Positions 7,048 to 14,113 of a stretch of DNA of 14,173 nucleotides are shown here, in pieces (the first letter of the stretch is position 1; each line of letters opens with the position of its first letter). A program made the translations under genes and the position numbers. The notes below the pieces were generated by a model that saw only the letters and a program-made list of their open reading frames with translations, did no database searches and had not been told where the DNA came from. The stretch comes from Candidatus Babeliales bacterium (lineage in GTDB: Bacteria; Babelota; Babeliae; Babelales; CAZZPM01), in NCBI GenBank assembly GCA_016763165.1, contig JAESUJ010000073.1:1-14173 (forward strand). The letters run 5' to 3'.

Positions 7048-8358
7048 TCACCTGCTCAGGGCAAACGAGAATACCGCGGTGATCTGCAGATCCGGGTTGG
7101 GGGGGAAGGGAGCCACCGTATCCGGCTCGTACTTGACCACCGCGCCCCCGGGAAGCCGCACCGTGACCCTGAAGGAATTTCTGGTGGGCTTGAATTTCAC
7201 CTTCTGGGTCATGTTAATTCCGTGGAGCCTCACGAACTCCGTGGTGTTGGTGTAGTCGTCCACGGGCACCACCCACTTCAAACCCAGGTTGCTGTATTCG
7301 GGGGAGTTGCTGTACAGGGTCCCCGTGGTGGAACTGTTGCTGGCCTCCAGCTCCACCACCACGTGGGGCTTGGTGGTGATCAGACCCCCGGTCCCGGAGA
7401 ACAGCACCTTGTTGGGGAGGGATACGTGGACGAGCTCCACATCGTAGCACACGGCCTGGCTCTGGGCGGCCTGGCTTCCTCTGTAGTCCAGGGACCGGGC
7501 GTTGTCCTTCGTCAGTCCGAGTATCTCGTAGGTGTCGGCTATGGCGGGGAGCGTGGTGATGCCCGTGAGAAGGCTCACGACGAACGCGGGGGACCCGGTG
7601 TACCCCTGGATCTGGGCCAGCTGCCCCGCCGCCGCGCCGGACGTCATGCGCACGTAGTGCACCGAGTTGTCGTTGTTCAGCAGTCCCGTCGGGGTGGTCG
7701 CGGACAGGGACACGGCCCTTACGCTGGATACCGCGGTCAGAGCTCCCGTGGACTGGGGAAGTTCAAACCTCACCATCCAGGGCTGTGTGGCTACGGCCAC
7801 CGTGAACGCCGCGTTCACGGTGGCCGTCTGGGCGGTCCCGTCGTAGAGCAGGATGGTGCGGTATTCCCCGCCGATTTCCAGCACGGACTGGATATAAAAA
7901 TTATCTTGTGTGCTGCCCGTGATTCCGAGGGGGATGACCGTTCCCGCTGCGGCCGCGGTGGTAGTTCCGCTTGCGTAGGGGATGGCGCCTATTACGGGGT
8001 CCAGGATGTTCACTCCGGATCTTCCGGACATGCGGAAGGGCACGTTCGCGACCGCTATGCCCACAAAGGGCACATCCAGAGTTATGGTGTTGGTCGTGGG
8101 GTTGTACGAGACAGCGGATCTGGTCTGGGACTGGATGCAAATGCTCCAGGCTGCGTAGTAATCCTGGATGCCTACGCGTCTTTCCAGAGGAAGCTCTATG
8201 GAAGCGAGAACGGAAGACGGCCCGGTGGCGCCGCTCTGGGTGAGTCCGGAGGCAACTCCCGTGTTGGACGAACTGGATTCCAGAAACACCCGGAAATCTC
8301 CGGGATCCGGGTATTCCTGCCTGTTGCGACGGGTGCTGTCAAAAACCAGGTATTCCAT
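7048..8358 (-). CDS. Putative virion structural protein
   Basis: A 436-residue protein. The opening, MEYLVFDSTRRNRQEYPDPGDFRVFL, resembles the '(I/L)D(S/T)..R(N/D)R..YP.P.DF.V' start I associate with structural or minor capsid proteins of nucleocytoplasmic DNA viruses. The body is rich in Thr, Ser, Val, Ala and Gly with alternating hydrophobic residues, as in beta-sandwich proteins, and ends FRVTVRLPGGAVVKYEPD...LQITAVFSFAL, again beta-rich. No membrane segment or catalytic motif is visible. I chose the ATG at 8356-8358 because the N-terminal signature starts there and the promoter-like 12-mer lies 8 bases upstream; a longer frame from 8508 overlaps the divergent oxidoreductase gene. Penton, spike base or minor capsid roles are all possible. 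The coding sequence contains a striking 15-bp inverted repeat at 7793-7827. Confidence 0.6.
   Translation of the reverse strand: MEYLVFDSTRRNRQEYPDPGDFRVFLESSSSNTGVASGLTQSGATGPSSVLASIELPLERRVGIQDYYAAWSICIQSQTRSAVSYNPTTNTITLDVPFVGIAVANVPFRMSGRSGVNILDPVIGAIPYASGTTTAAAAGTVIPLGITGSTQDNFYIQSVLEIGGEYRTILLYDGTAQTATVNAAFTVAVATQPWMVRFELPQSTGALTAVSSVRAVSLSATTPTGLLNNDNSVHYVRMTSGAAAGQLAQIQGYTGSPAFVVSLLTGITTLPAIADTYEILGLTKDNARSLDYRGSQAAQSQAVCYDVELVHVSLPNKVLFSGTGGLITTKPHVVVELEASNSSTTGTLYSNSPEYSNLGLKWVVPVDDYTNTTEFVRLHGINMTQKVKFKPTRNSFRVTVRLPGGAVVKYEPDTVAPFPPNPDLQITAVFSFALSR
7793..7827. repeat. 15-bp perfect inverted repeat inside the structural gene
   Basis: ACGGCCACCGTGAAC (7793-7807) is followed by a 5-nt spacer GCCGC and the exact reverse complement GTTCACGGTGGCCGT (7813-7827). 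It lies within the minus-strand coding sequence for TATVNAAFTVAVA. It is longer and more GC-rich than the intergenic hairpins and is not at a gene end. Confidence 0.8.
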
Positions 8359-8454
8359 GGAGGACTCTTTGGCGTATAGCCGAGTAGATCTTTGGCTGGG
8401 TGGATGTGCAGAAATCCCGACTCCCAAAGCTTTCTCCGAGTATAGAAAGGAAAC
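8359..8454. promoter_or_regulatory. Divergent promoter region with TATACGCCAAAG
   Basis: This 96-bp gap separates divergent start codons. On the minus strand TATACGCCAAAG (8367-8378) lies 8 bases before the structural-gene ATG. On the plus strand GAGTATAGAAAGGAAAC ends at the oxidoreductase ATG and may hold that gene's TATA-like element (TATAG at about 8440). Confidence 0.45.
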
Positions 8455-10209
8455 ATGCGCGTACTTGTTATCGGAGCCGGGGTGTCCGGTCTGGCGTGCG
8501 CGGAGCAACTTTTACGGGACGACCCGCACCCGGACATAACCATACTGGAATCAAGACGAATCCCTGGGGGATTCGCCAGGTCTGAATTTGATGAATCCGG
8601 AGGGTTCTACACGGAGCATTCTTGGAGGGGCTATGCACCATTCTACAGGAATTTCTTCGACTCGGTTCGTCTCGTCGAGGGCATAGAAGACGCCTTCTCA
8701 AAACCCCTCCGGTTCCACCTGCCCAAAAATGCGGGAAAGGCCGACGCGAAGCAGCTCACGGTGCGCGACAAATTGATTCTGGGCTTCAAGATAGCCAGGG
8801 TTCTCTCCGCCTGTCCGGAGAGGCAGGCCGAGCTGGCGTCAAAAAACTTCCTGGACGGAATAAAACACCGCCTGTCCGAGGGGGGCGTGGACAGGGTGCT
8901 GGGCATGCTGGGTCCGGGACTGGGTCTGGACATGTTCAGGACGTCGGAGTACCACTTCGGAAAATACATCGCCGCCACTCTGGAGCCGGCGTACCAGGTT
9001 TCCTGGGGAGAGAAGGTGGACGTGTTCACCCCCAGAGACGCGTGGGTGACCACCAGTTCCCCGACGAGCACATCTTGGATAGACCCGTGGGTGGAAAGCC
9101 TGAGAAAAAGAGGGGTGAAATTTGAATTCGAAGAAGAAGTCGTCGATATCAGAGTGGAGGACTCCGGACGTCTGGTGGTGACCGTGGAGTCCGGAACCGC
9201 GGAGAAGACAGACGAGGACCGGCGGCGCAGTATCTCCGTTTCTCCGGAGAAACGCGAGCGGCTGGTCATGGCCGTGTCTCCCTTCTCCGCGAAGCGCATG
9301 CTCGGAGGTCTGCGGCTCACCTCCGAGCTGCGCAAGCTGTGGCCTCTCACGCGCGAGGGGCCCAACTCCCAGATCAGCTTCCGCGTTTCCTGGGCCAGGG
9401 CCATTCCGTTTCCGTCCGACACGTCCGTCATGGCTCTTCCCGATTCTGCCTACAACCTGACCATATGTCCCCAGGTCAGATTTTGGGCCGAGGGTCCGCA
9501 TCCCGAAGTAAACGCCAGGATGAAGGAACGCGGGATCATGTCCCTGTGGACGGGCACGGCGTGCAGCTGCACGGACACGCTGGGCCCGCTCTTCGGAAAA
9601 ACTGCGGTGGAGTGCAGCATCGAGGAGCTGAAGAAGGAGCTGGTGTGGCAGATTCTGGAGTGCGCCGGGATCCGGAATCTGACCGGCGGGAATCTGGACC
9701 AGTCCGATATCCTGGACGTCGAAATCTGGTACGAGTGGCAGAAGGGGCGGCCCGTGGATTTGCCCACCCCGTCTCTGCCCGCCGCGTCGGACTCCGGGAA
9801 GACCAGACGCAGCGTGAGGTCGGACACCATCCCCGCGGACCAGGTGCTGCACTCCACCGATTCCAAGTGGGTCACCACGTGCGAAACCCATCTGCACAGA
9901 CCCCTCCAGGACACGGGTATTTTCGGGTTCGTGCAGTGCGGCGCGCACACCAAGACTACCATGGACCTGTGGAGCATGGAGGGGGCCGCGGAATCCGGAA
10001 AACTGGCGTCCTCCCTGGTTCTCGGAGGAAAGGCGCCGTCGTACATATGGCGGCACGGAATGCCCGGCATAGCGAAAGCCCTGGGCAGGATGGATTCCGC
10101 GGTGTGGTCTGCGGGCTGTCCCTCCCCCCCCTTTCTGATAATAGTGGCTGCGGTGGTATTGGTGGCGCTGGCGGTACTGGCGGCGACAAGATGCGCTCTG
10201 CGAAAATAA
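8455..10209 (+). CDS. FAD-dependent amine-oxidase-like oxidoreductase, tail-anchored
   Basis: A 584-residue flavoprotein. Residues 5-20, VIGAGVSGLACAEQLL, are the Rossmann GxGxxG dinucleotide-binding loop; Glu32 in ILESRRIPGG is the likely ribose-binding acidic residue and GG at 38-39 the conserved following turn. Near the C-terminus, MDLWSMEGAAESGKLASSLV (503-522) matches the second FAD-contact motif '(S)MEGA..SG..AA' of the amine oxidase / phytoene desaturase superfamily. About 559-578, FLIIVAAVVLVALAVLAA, is a single membrane segment followed by a short basic tail (TRCALRK), so the enzyme should be anchored with its catalytic domain in the cytosol or on a viral membrane face. The substrate cannot be told; desaturase, hydroxysqualene-dehydroxylase-like and amine oxidase activities are options. 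The family is known in some giant viruses. A hairpin follows the stop by one base. Confidence 0.8.
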   Translation: MRVLVIGAGVSGLACAEQLLRDDPHPDITILESRRIPGGFARSEFDESGGFYTEHSWRGYAPFYRNFFDSVRLVEGIEDAFSKPLRFHLPKNAGKADAKQLTVRDKLILGFKIARVLSACPERQAELASKNFLDGIKHRLSEGGVDRVLGMLGPGLGLDMFRTSEYHFGKYIAATLEPAYQVSWGEKVDVFTPRDAWVTTSSPTSTSWIDPWVESLRKRGVKFEFEEEVVDIRVEDSGRLVVTVESGTAEKTDEDRRRSISVSPEKRERLVMAVSPFSAKRMLGGLRLTSELRKLWPLTREGPNSQISFRVSWARAIPFPSDTSVMALPDSAYNLTICPQVRFWAEGPHPEVNARMKERGIMSLWTGTACSCTDTLGPLFGKTAVECSIEELKKELVWQILECAGIRNLTGGNLDQSDILDVEIWYEWQKGRPVDLPTPSLPAASDSGKTRRSVRSDTIPADQVLHSTDSKWVTTCETHLHRPLQDTGIFGFVQCGAHTKTTMDLWSMEGAAESGKLASSLVLGGKAPSYIWRHGMPGIAKALGRMDSAVWSAGCPSPPFLIIVAAVVLVALAVLAATRCALRK

Positions 10210-10210
10210 G

Positions 10211-10238
10211 GTATGTATGAGAGCTAACTCATACATAC
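10211..10238. terminator. Transcript-end hairpin between convergent genes
   Basis: GTATGTATGAG (10211-10221) pairs perfectly with CTCATACATAC (10228-10238) around a 6-nt loop AGCTAA. It lies one base after the oxidoreductase stop and 12 bases past the stop of the convergent ankyrin gene. Its GTATGTATG arm equals that of the hairpin at 4888. Confidence 0.6.
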
Positions 10239-10250
10239 TGCGCGCACGCA

Positions 10251-10937
10251 CTAGGTCTGGCAGACCAGGTCTGTTATATACTCGGCGGTATCCACGCACG
10301 AAGACGACACTCCGTCCAAGATAAGGGACTTCACCAGAAGTCTGTGGTCTCTGCAGAGGCCTTCGCAGTGCGTCTTGTACTGCGTCTTGCATCTCCGGAC
10401 CAAACACATGCCCCCGGGAAACACGCCATCGGAGCACAGTCTGGAGATGATGCGCGGAGAGAAATCTTCCATCTCGTACGCGCACCCCTCCGCCATGGCC
10501 CACTTCAGCATTTCCAGATGTCCGTTGCCCGCCGCGAACATGCACGTGCGGACATCCCACGGACATCCGGCCGCGCGCAGATATTTGAGCATCTCAAAAT
10601 TGTTGCCCTTGGCGGCGTACTCGCACACCACCGTACCGCACGCGGAAATTCCCTGCGCAAAATTGTTCTCCACTAGATTCCGGAGAATGTCCATACGACC
10701 GGTGTACGCCACGTGCCGGTACACGATCTGCGTAAAACCCGAAGGCTGCACGGTACCGATTTCCAGCACGAGGAAATTGCACACTCGCGAATTTCCCTGC
10801 TCCGACGCATCGGCAAGCAGCGCATGTAGCGCATGCATGTCTATGACCGGCTGGGACGCCTTTGGGTTTCCCGGACAGCGCCAGTTTTCCAGAATCCACG
10901 CTCTGATACTCGGAGGCGCAGAAGATAAATCCAACAT
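10251..10937 (-). CDS. Ankyrin-repeat protein
   Basis: A 228-residue product from the ATG at 10935-10937 (an ATG ten codons upstream is also possible). The middle holds giant-virus-style ankyrin units of the 'A...GNLEMLKYLR..GCPWD..T...AA..GHLEMLKWA...GC' type: YAAKGNNFEMLKYLRAAGCPWD and then FAAGNGHLEMLKWAMAEGCAYE, with a more degenerate copy before them (VAYTGRMDILRNLVENN). Ankyrin repeats mediate protein binding and are greatly expanded in giant viruses, often with an N-terminal F-box; none is evident here. The C-terminal 80 residues are Cys-rich (CLVRRCKTQYKTHCEGLC) and may bind metal. The target is unknown. Confidence 0.75.
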   Translation of the reverse strand: MLDLSSAPPSIRAWILENWRCPGNPKASQPVIDMHALHALLADASEQGNSRVCNFLVLEIGTVQPSGFTQIVYRHVAYTGRMDILRNLVENNFAQGISACGTVVCEYAAKGNNFEMLKYLRAAGCPWDVRTCMFAAGNGHLEMLKWAMAEGCAYEMEDFSPRIISRLCSDGVFPGGMCLVRRCKTQYKTHCEGLCRDHRLLVKSLILDGVSSSCVDTAEYITDLVCQT

Positions 10938-10992
10938 GCTCCGCGTTCTGTGACCTGCACACCGCATCGTCCGGTCTGGGGTATCATTTTGA

Positions 10993-11003
10993 GCGCGCGC
11001 GCG
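10993..11003. repeat. (GC)n alternating tract
   Basis: An 11-base run of alternating GCGCGCGCGCG lies in the gap upstream of the ankyrin gene. An identical 11-base run is at 11839-11849 in the gap between two divergent genes. Alternating CG tracts can adopt Z-DNA; whether these have a role is unknown. Confidence 0.5.
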
Positions 11004-11004
11004 T

Positions 11005-11799
11005 CTAGAATCTGCCCGTATCTGGTTCGGGCAGATGTGACACGATGTTGGCGGACACCAACCTGCCCGCGTTCTTCTTCCCCGCGCGGTGTCGTCTGTT
11101 CGTGGAGTCCACGTTCGGCGCGGCTACGCGAGTGTCGTTTTCCGGGGCCTTGCATTCCACCCCCCTCAGTATGATGGTGGTGCGGAACATGTTCAGGGCC
11201 AGATAGAGAGTGGACGTATCCGGGAGTTCGAACGCGCTATTCTTGTGCTTGTGCTCCACCTCGATTCTGTTGATCCACCATCCTATGGGGGTCGCCTGCG
11301 GAGGATCCGCGCTGTACCAGGTCTTCCCCATATTCCGCCCGGCCGCGGATATGGGCTGGACTATGGCGGCGCAGCGGTCCGCGATCCACTCCCTGGTCTT
11401 CGGCTCGAGTCTGATCTGCGCCACGGAGTACCTCCCCTCCGGAAGGTACTGTGTCTGGAAGCTGACCCAGACGAGTTCGCTGAGTCTGTACCTCGCGCCG
11501 TCCGGGGCGGGGTCCCGGGGCACAATCGCGATTATGTATTTCTCCCCGTCGCAGACCGTGAGACAGGAAACGCGCACCGCGTAGATGGAGAAGCCGCCCT
11601 TGTTTTCCGTTTTTTGCATGTAGGGGTCTTCGTAGTATCTGGCTATCTCCTCGTGCAGCGGGGTGCGCTTCCTGTATCTGGATTTGGGTCCGGTGGCGGA
11701 GGGAGAAAGCAGGACGCAGTGGTCTCCGACGCACACGCGCAGACAGGCGCTGCAGGAACTCCCCGGAGAAATCTCGGTCGGGTGGGAGCAGGTGGACAT
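11005..11799 (-). CDS. Protein of unknown function
   Basis: A 264-residue product from the ATG at 11797-11799. I recognise no family. The N-terminal 30 residues carry five cysteines (CSHPTEISPGSSCSACLRVCVGDHC), possibly a small metal site. Residues 70-220 mix beta-type stretches (FSIYAVRVSCLTVCDGEKYIIAIV; RYSVAQIRLEPKTREWIADRCAAIV; TLYLALNMFRTTIIL) and Trp/Tyr-rich loops (GKTWYSADPPQATPIGWWINRIEVEHKHK), suggesting a compact globular domain. The C-terminus is basic (NRRHRAGKKNAGR). No membrane segment is seen. The last codons overlap a hairpin (11010-11036). It is divergent from the 11883 gene across an 83-bp gap containing a repeated CTCCGGACCG. Confidence 0.65.
   Translation of the reverse strand: MSTCSHPTEISPGSSCSACLRVCVGDHCVLLSPSATGPKSRYRKRTPLHEEIARYYEDPYMQKTENKGGFSIYAVRVSCLTVCDGEKYIIAIVPRDPAPDGARYRLSELVWVSFQTQYLPEGRYSVAQIRLEPKTREWIADRCAAIVQPISAAGRNMGKTWYSADPPQATPIGWWINRIEVEHKHKNSAFELPDTSTLYLALNMFRTTIILRGVECKAPENDTRVAAPNVDSTNRRHRAGKKNAGRLVSANIVSHLPEPDTGRF
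11010..11036 (-). terminator. Hairpin overlapping the 3' end of the unknown minus-strand gene
   Basis: ATCTGCCCG (11010-11018) pairs with CGGGCAGAT (11028-11036) around a 9-nt loop. It sits inside the last codons of the gene ending at 11005, unlike the other hairpins, which lie at or after the stop. Its stem lacks the TGTAT core, so its membership of the same class is less sure. Confidence 0.4.
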
Positions 11800-11882
11800 A
11801 ACGCGCGTTTTGTTCTCCGGACCGCTGGTCTTTGAGTTGCGCGCGCGCGGTCATATTAGAACTCCGGACCGAGAGCATAAAG
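11800..11882. promoter_or_regulatory. Divergent promoter region with paired CTCCGGACCG
   Basis: The gap between two divergent genes contains CTCCGGACCG twice in the same orientation (11815-11824 and 11862-11871), 47 bases apart start to start, flanking an 11-base alternating GC tract (11839-11849). An AT-rich patch, TCATATTAGAA, lies at 11851-11861. Two copies of an operator or factor-binding site are possible, but TCCGGA is common throughout this DNA, so chance is not excluded. Confidence 0.35.
11839..11849. repeat. (GC)n alternating tract
   Basis: GCGCGCGCGCG, identical to the tract at 10993-11003, lies in the divergent gap midway between the two CTCCGGACCG copies. Confidence 0.5.
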
Positions 11883-13751
11883 ATGCAGCACCACCTGGGT
11901 TCCCTGGTTCGGCGCGATATCCTGGAGCGCTACGCGGGAAAGGACGGAGTGGTGCTCGGCAGAGACCACTTCATAGCCAAAGCGGACGACCTGGTGGACA
12001 ACAGGGGGGAAGAACTGGTGGAGGGCATCCTGGGGTGTCTGGCGGAACCTTCCATCCCCTGCACGGACAAGGCGGCCGTGGTGCAGATAGTGCAGTCGTG
12101 GTGCGACCTGACGCACGGAGACGCGGACTGCGCGGAGGATCTGCGCCAGGAAACAACGGACGACAAAGAAGCGGAGCACCTGAGGGGGGATCTCCAGATC
12201 CGCAGGCCGGACGGCTGTTCCGAGGTCTGCGAAGAATACATGGAACATATCCCTTCCTTCGCCTGGTGCAACGGAAAATGCGGGAGGAGCAGAAGCCCGG
12301 AGCACCGCGAGGGCGCGGGTCCCGACCTTTCCGGGCTTTTGCTCATGACCGGCGACATGGAGAAGGCCGCCGGGTCCAGAGAGCATTCCGACCCGAAGAC
12401 AAACTTCGGGATATCGGACGACCCGGACGTCGTGGCCCGCGCGTGCTGGTACACGCTGCAATCTTCTACGACCAAAACCCTCTCGTCCGAACTTGGTCTG
12501 GGCATCTGCGCCAGCATGGTCGGCTGTGCCAGCAGACTGCGTGACGCGACGGTTGCGCGGGCTCTGCTGGAGGGGATGTCGCCTCTCATGGAAGACAGCG
12601 CGCTGTATTCGGACAGGATCCGCTACCAGGCCGCGTGCTCCATTCTGGATTCCTGCGCGGAGTCGAAGACCGGGATCAGACTGGTCGCGCAGGGTCTGCG
12701 GTCCATATCCGAAAGACGCGGAGTCGGGGAAAACGCGTGGGCGCGCTTGCCTATGCGCGCTCTGGGTCTGCTGTGCAGAGTGTGCGACTATCCCGCCGCG
12801 CACAAACATTCTCCCGCCAGCACCGGGTGCTGCTGCGGTGGTGGGGAAGCGTGCGTGGTTGCGCAGGTGGCCCTGGGGATATCTCTGGATATTGAGAGGG
12901 AAATAGAGGGAGGGAACTTCGGCGGAGATGAAAACTGGATGGGCGACGCGCTGGATGCCCTGCTCACCTTTTCCAAGTGGATCCGGGACGCGGCCATGGA
13001 AGACGCTGTCCGGACCAGGATATCCGCGCTGGGGTGCGCCTGGCGCGGTATCTACGGATTTTCGCAGAACGTCCACGAAAAATCCATGGAAAAATCCTTC
13101 CGCGAGAACGTGGACAAACTGCTGCTGTGGTCCACGCCCTCCAACACTCCGAGCTGGAACGATACCAAGGCCCAGCTCCTCGCCATGGACGCGTCCGTGG
13201 CCCAGGCCATACGGGAGCTGGAGGAAGAAAGGGGATACGTGCTGGGCGGGAAGCGTGTGGAGGTCACGCGTCTGGCGTGCATGGTCCTCGGAAGGCTGGC
13301 GCAGGAAGACCCGTCGTCCCCGTCCCTGCTCGCGGAGGGCCTTCGGGGGAGCACGGATACGTGCGCTTCCGGACACTCTCTGCGGATAGTCAACGCTCTG
13401 AGCGGCATATCCGGGTTCGCCCTGACCATATCCTGCGAAACCGAGATTTACGCCAAAATGCAGCACATCCTCCGTCGCAAGATCATGGAACACGACGAAG
13501 ATGGGCAGGGTCTTCTGCTGGAGCAGCTGGAGGGTCTGGGCAGGGGTCTGAGCATGATAGACGATTCCCACGCGGAGCTCAGAAAGCTGTATGCTGCGGT
13601 CATAGGCAGCGTGGAGCTGGAGCAGATGCGCAGGGAATACATCGGCAACGAAGATCCCGAGCACCCGGACGACCCCCTGATGACCGCCTCGGAATATTCA
13701 GAGGCGTTCCGGACCGCCATGATGAAATACGAGGGGCTGCTGCAGACGTAA
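11883..13751 (+). CDS. Large alpha-helical protein of unknown function
   Basis: A 622-residue product from ATG 11883 (the frame extends to a TTG at 11832, but that lies in the gap near the GC tract). No catalytic motif or membrane segment is visible. The sequence is mainly helical, with Ala/Leu/Arg-rich stretches (227-300, 360-400, 430-500, 540-585) that could form HEAT-like repeats. Cysteine clusters occur at 112-133 (CSEVC...WCNGKC) and 299-324 (CRVC...CCCGGGEAC), possible zinc sites. Residues 494-512, CASGHSLRIVNALSGISGF, recall a 'C..GH..R(L/I)(V/L)N.L.G' stretch I associate with uncharacterised giant-virus proteins; this is memory, not a search. The C-terminus is acidic. It is followed after 41 bases, without a hairpin, by the small 13793 gene on the same strand, so the two may share a transcript. 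Confidence 0.7.
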   Translation: MQHHLGSLVRRDILERYAGKDGVVLGRDHFIAKADDLVDNRGEELVEGILGCLAEPSIPCTDKAAVVQIVQSWCDLTHGDADCAEDLRQETTDDKEAEHLRGDLQIRRPDGCSEVCEEYMEHIPSFAWCNGKCGRSRSPEHREGAGPDLSGLLLMTGDMEKAAGSREHSDPKTNFGISDDPDVVARACWYTLQSSTTKTLSSELGLGICASMVGCASRLRDATVARALLEGMSPLMEDSALYSDRIRYQAACSILDSCAESKTGIRLVAQGLRSISERRGVGENAWARLPMRALGLLCRVCDYPAAHKHSPASTGCCCGGGEACVVAQVALGISLDIEREIEGGNFGGDENWMGDALDALLTFSKWIRDAAMEDAVRTRISALGCAWRGIYGFSQNVHEKSMEKSFRENVDKLLLWSTPSNTPSWNDTKAQLLAMDASVAQAIRELEEERGYVLGGKRVEVTRLACMVLGRLAQEDPSSPSLLAEGLRGSTDTCASGHSLRIVNALSGISGFALTISCETEIYAKMQHILRRKIMEHDEDGQGLLLEQLEGLGRGLSMIDDSHAELRKLYAAVIGSVELEQMRREYIGNEDPEHPDDPLMTASEYSEAFRTAMMKYEGLLQT

Positions 13752-13792
13752 CACGACGAACAAAGAGCATCCCGGATCTCCCACAAACGACA

Positions 13793-14071
13793 ATGGAGGT
13801 TGACCTGTCGACTCCGGTTAGGATAGAAATCAATACCAAAACTACGCTGTTGGTTTTCTTGTACGAAGCAGAGGGCGACCACACGTGTCTCGCGACTAAG
13901 ATACTGTGCGGGGACAAACAGCGCAACGCGGTTATCCCCTCTCCGCCCGGCCTGTGGGAAAGCAAGAAGCTGGACATCCTCATGACCAGACCGTCCAAGG
14001 ATTTGGAGATGATCGCCTTCAGATTTTCTGGAAAGACTGTGCTTTCTCTCAGCGGGTGGGATGTACAATAG
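13793..14071 (+). CDS. Small protein of unknown function
   Basis: A 92-residue product starting MEVDLSTPVRIEINTKTTLLVFLY. It is a plausible small all-beta or alpha/beta domain (RIEINTKTTLLVFLYEAEG; LEMIAFRFSGKTVLSLSGW) with two cysteines and no membrane segment. I recognise no family. The longer frame it sits in (from 12977) overlaps the 11883 gene in another frame and is shadow sequence up to this ATG. The 41-bp upstream gap has no clear promoter element, so co-transcription with the preceding gene is likely; a well-formed hairpin follows its stop. Confidence 0.6.
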   Translation: MEVDLSTPVRIEINTKTTLLVFLYEAEGDHTCLATKILCGDKQRNAVIPSPPGLWESKKLDILMTRPSKDLEMIAFRFSGKTVLSLSGWDVQ

Positions 14072-14084
14072 TGATATCGTTTAT

Positions 14085-14108
14085 TTTGTATCCATCTTCG
14101 GATACAAA
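14085..14108. terminator. Transcript-end hairpin between convergent genes
   Basis: TTTGTATCC (14085-14093) pairs perfectly with GGATACAAA (14100-14108) around a 6-nt loop ATCTTC, 13 bases after the stop at 14071 and 5 bases past the stop of the minus-strand gene entering from the right. Confidence 0.6.
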
Positions 14109-14113
14109 CGTCT

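Noticed and set aside
8839..10566. A 575-codon minus-strand open frame opposite the oxidoreductase
   Set aside because: The plus strand carries intact FAD motifs at both ends; this frame also runs through the hairpin and into the ankyrin gene in the wrong frame.
11856..13664. A 602-codon minus-strand open frame opposite the 11883 gene
   Set aside because: Composition is typical of a shadow frame (Arg, His, Pro, Gln rich), and the plus-strand product has a normal composition and start.
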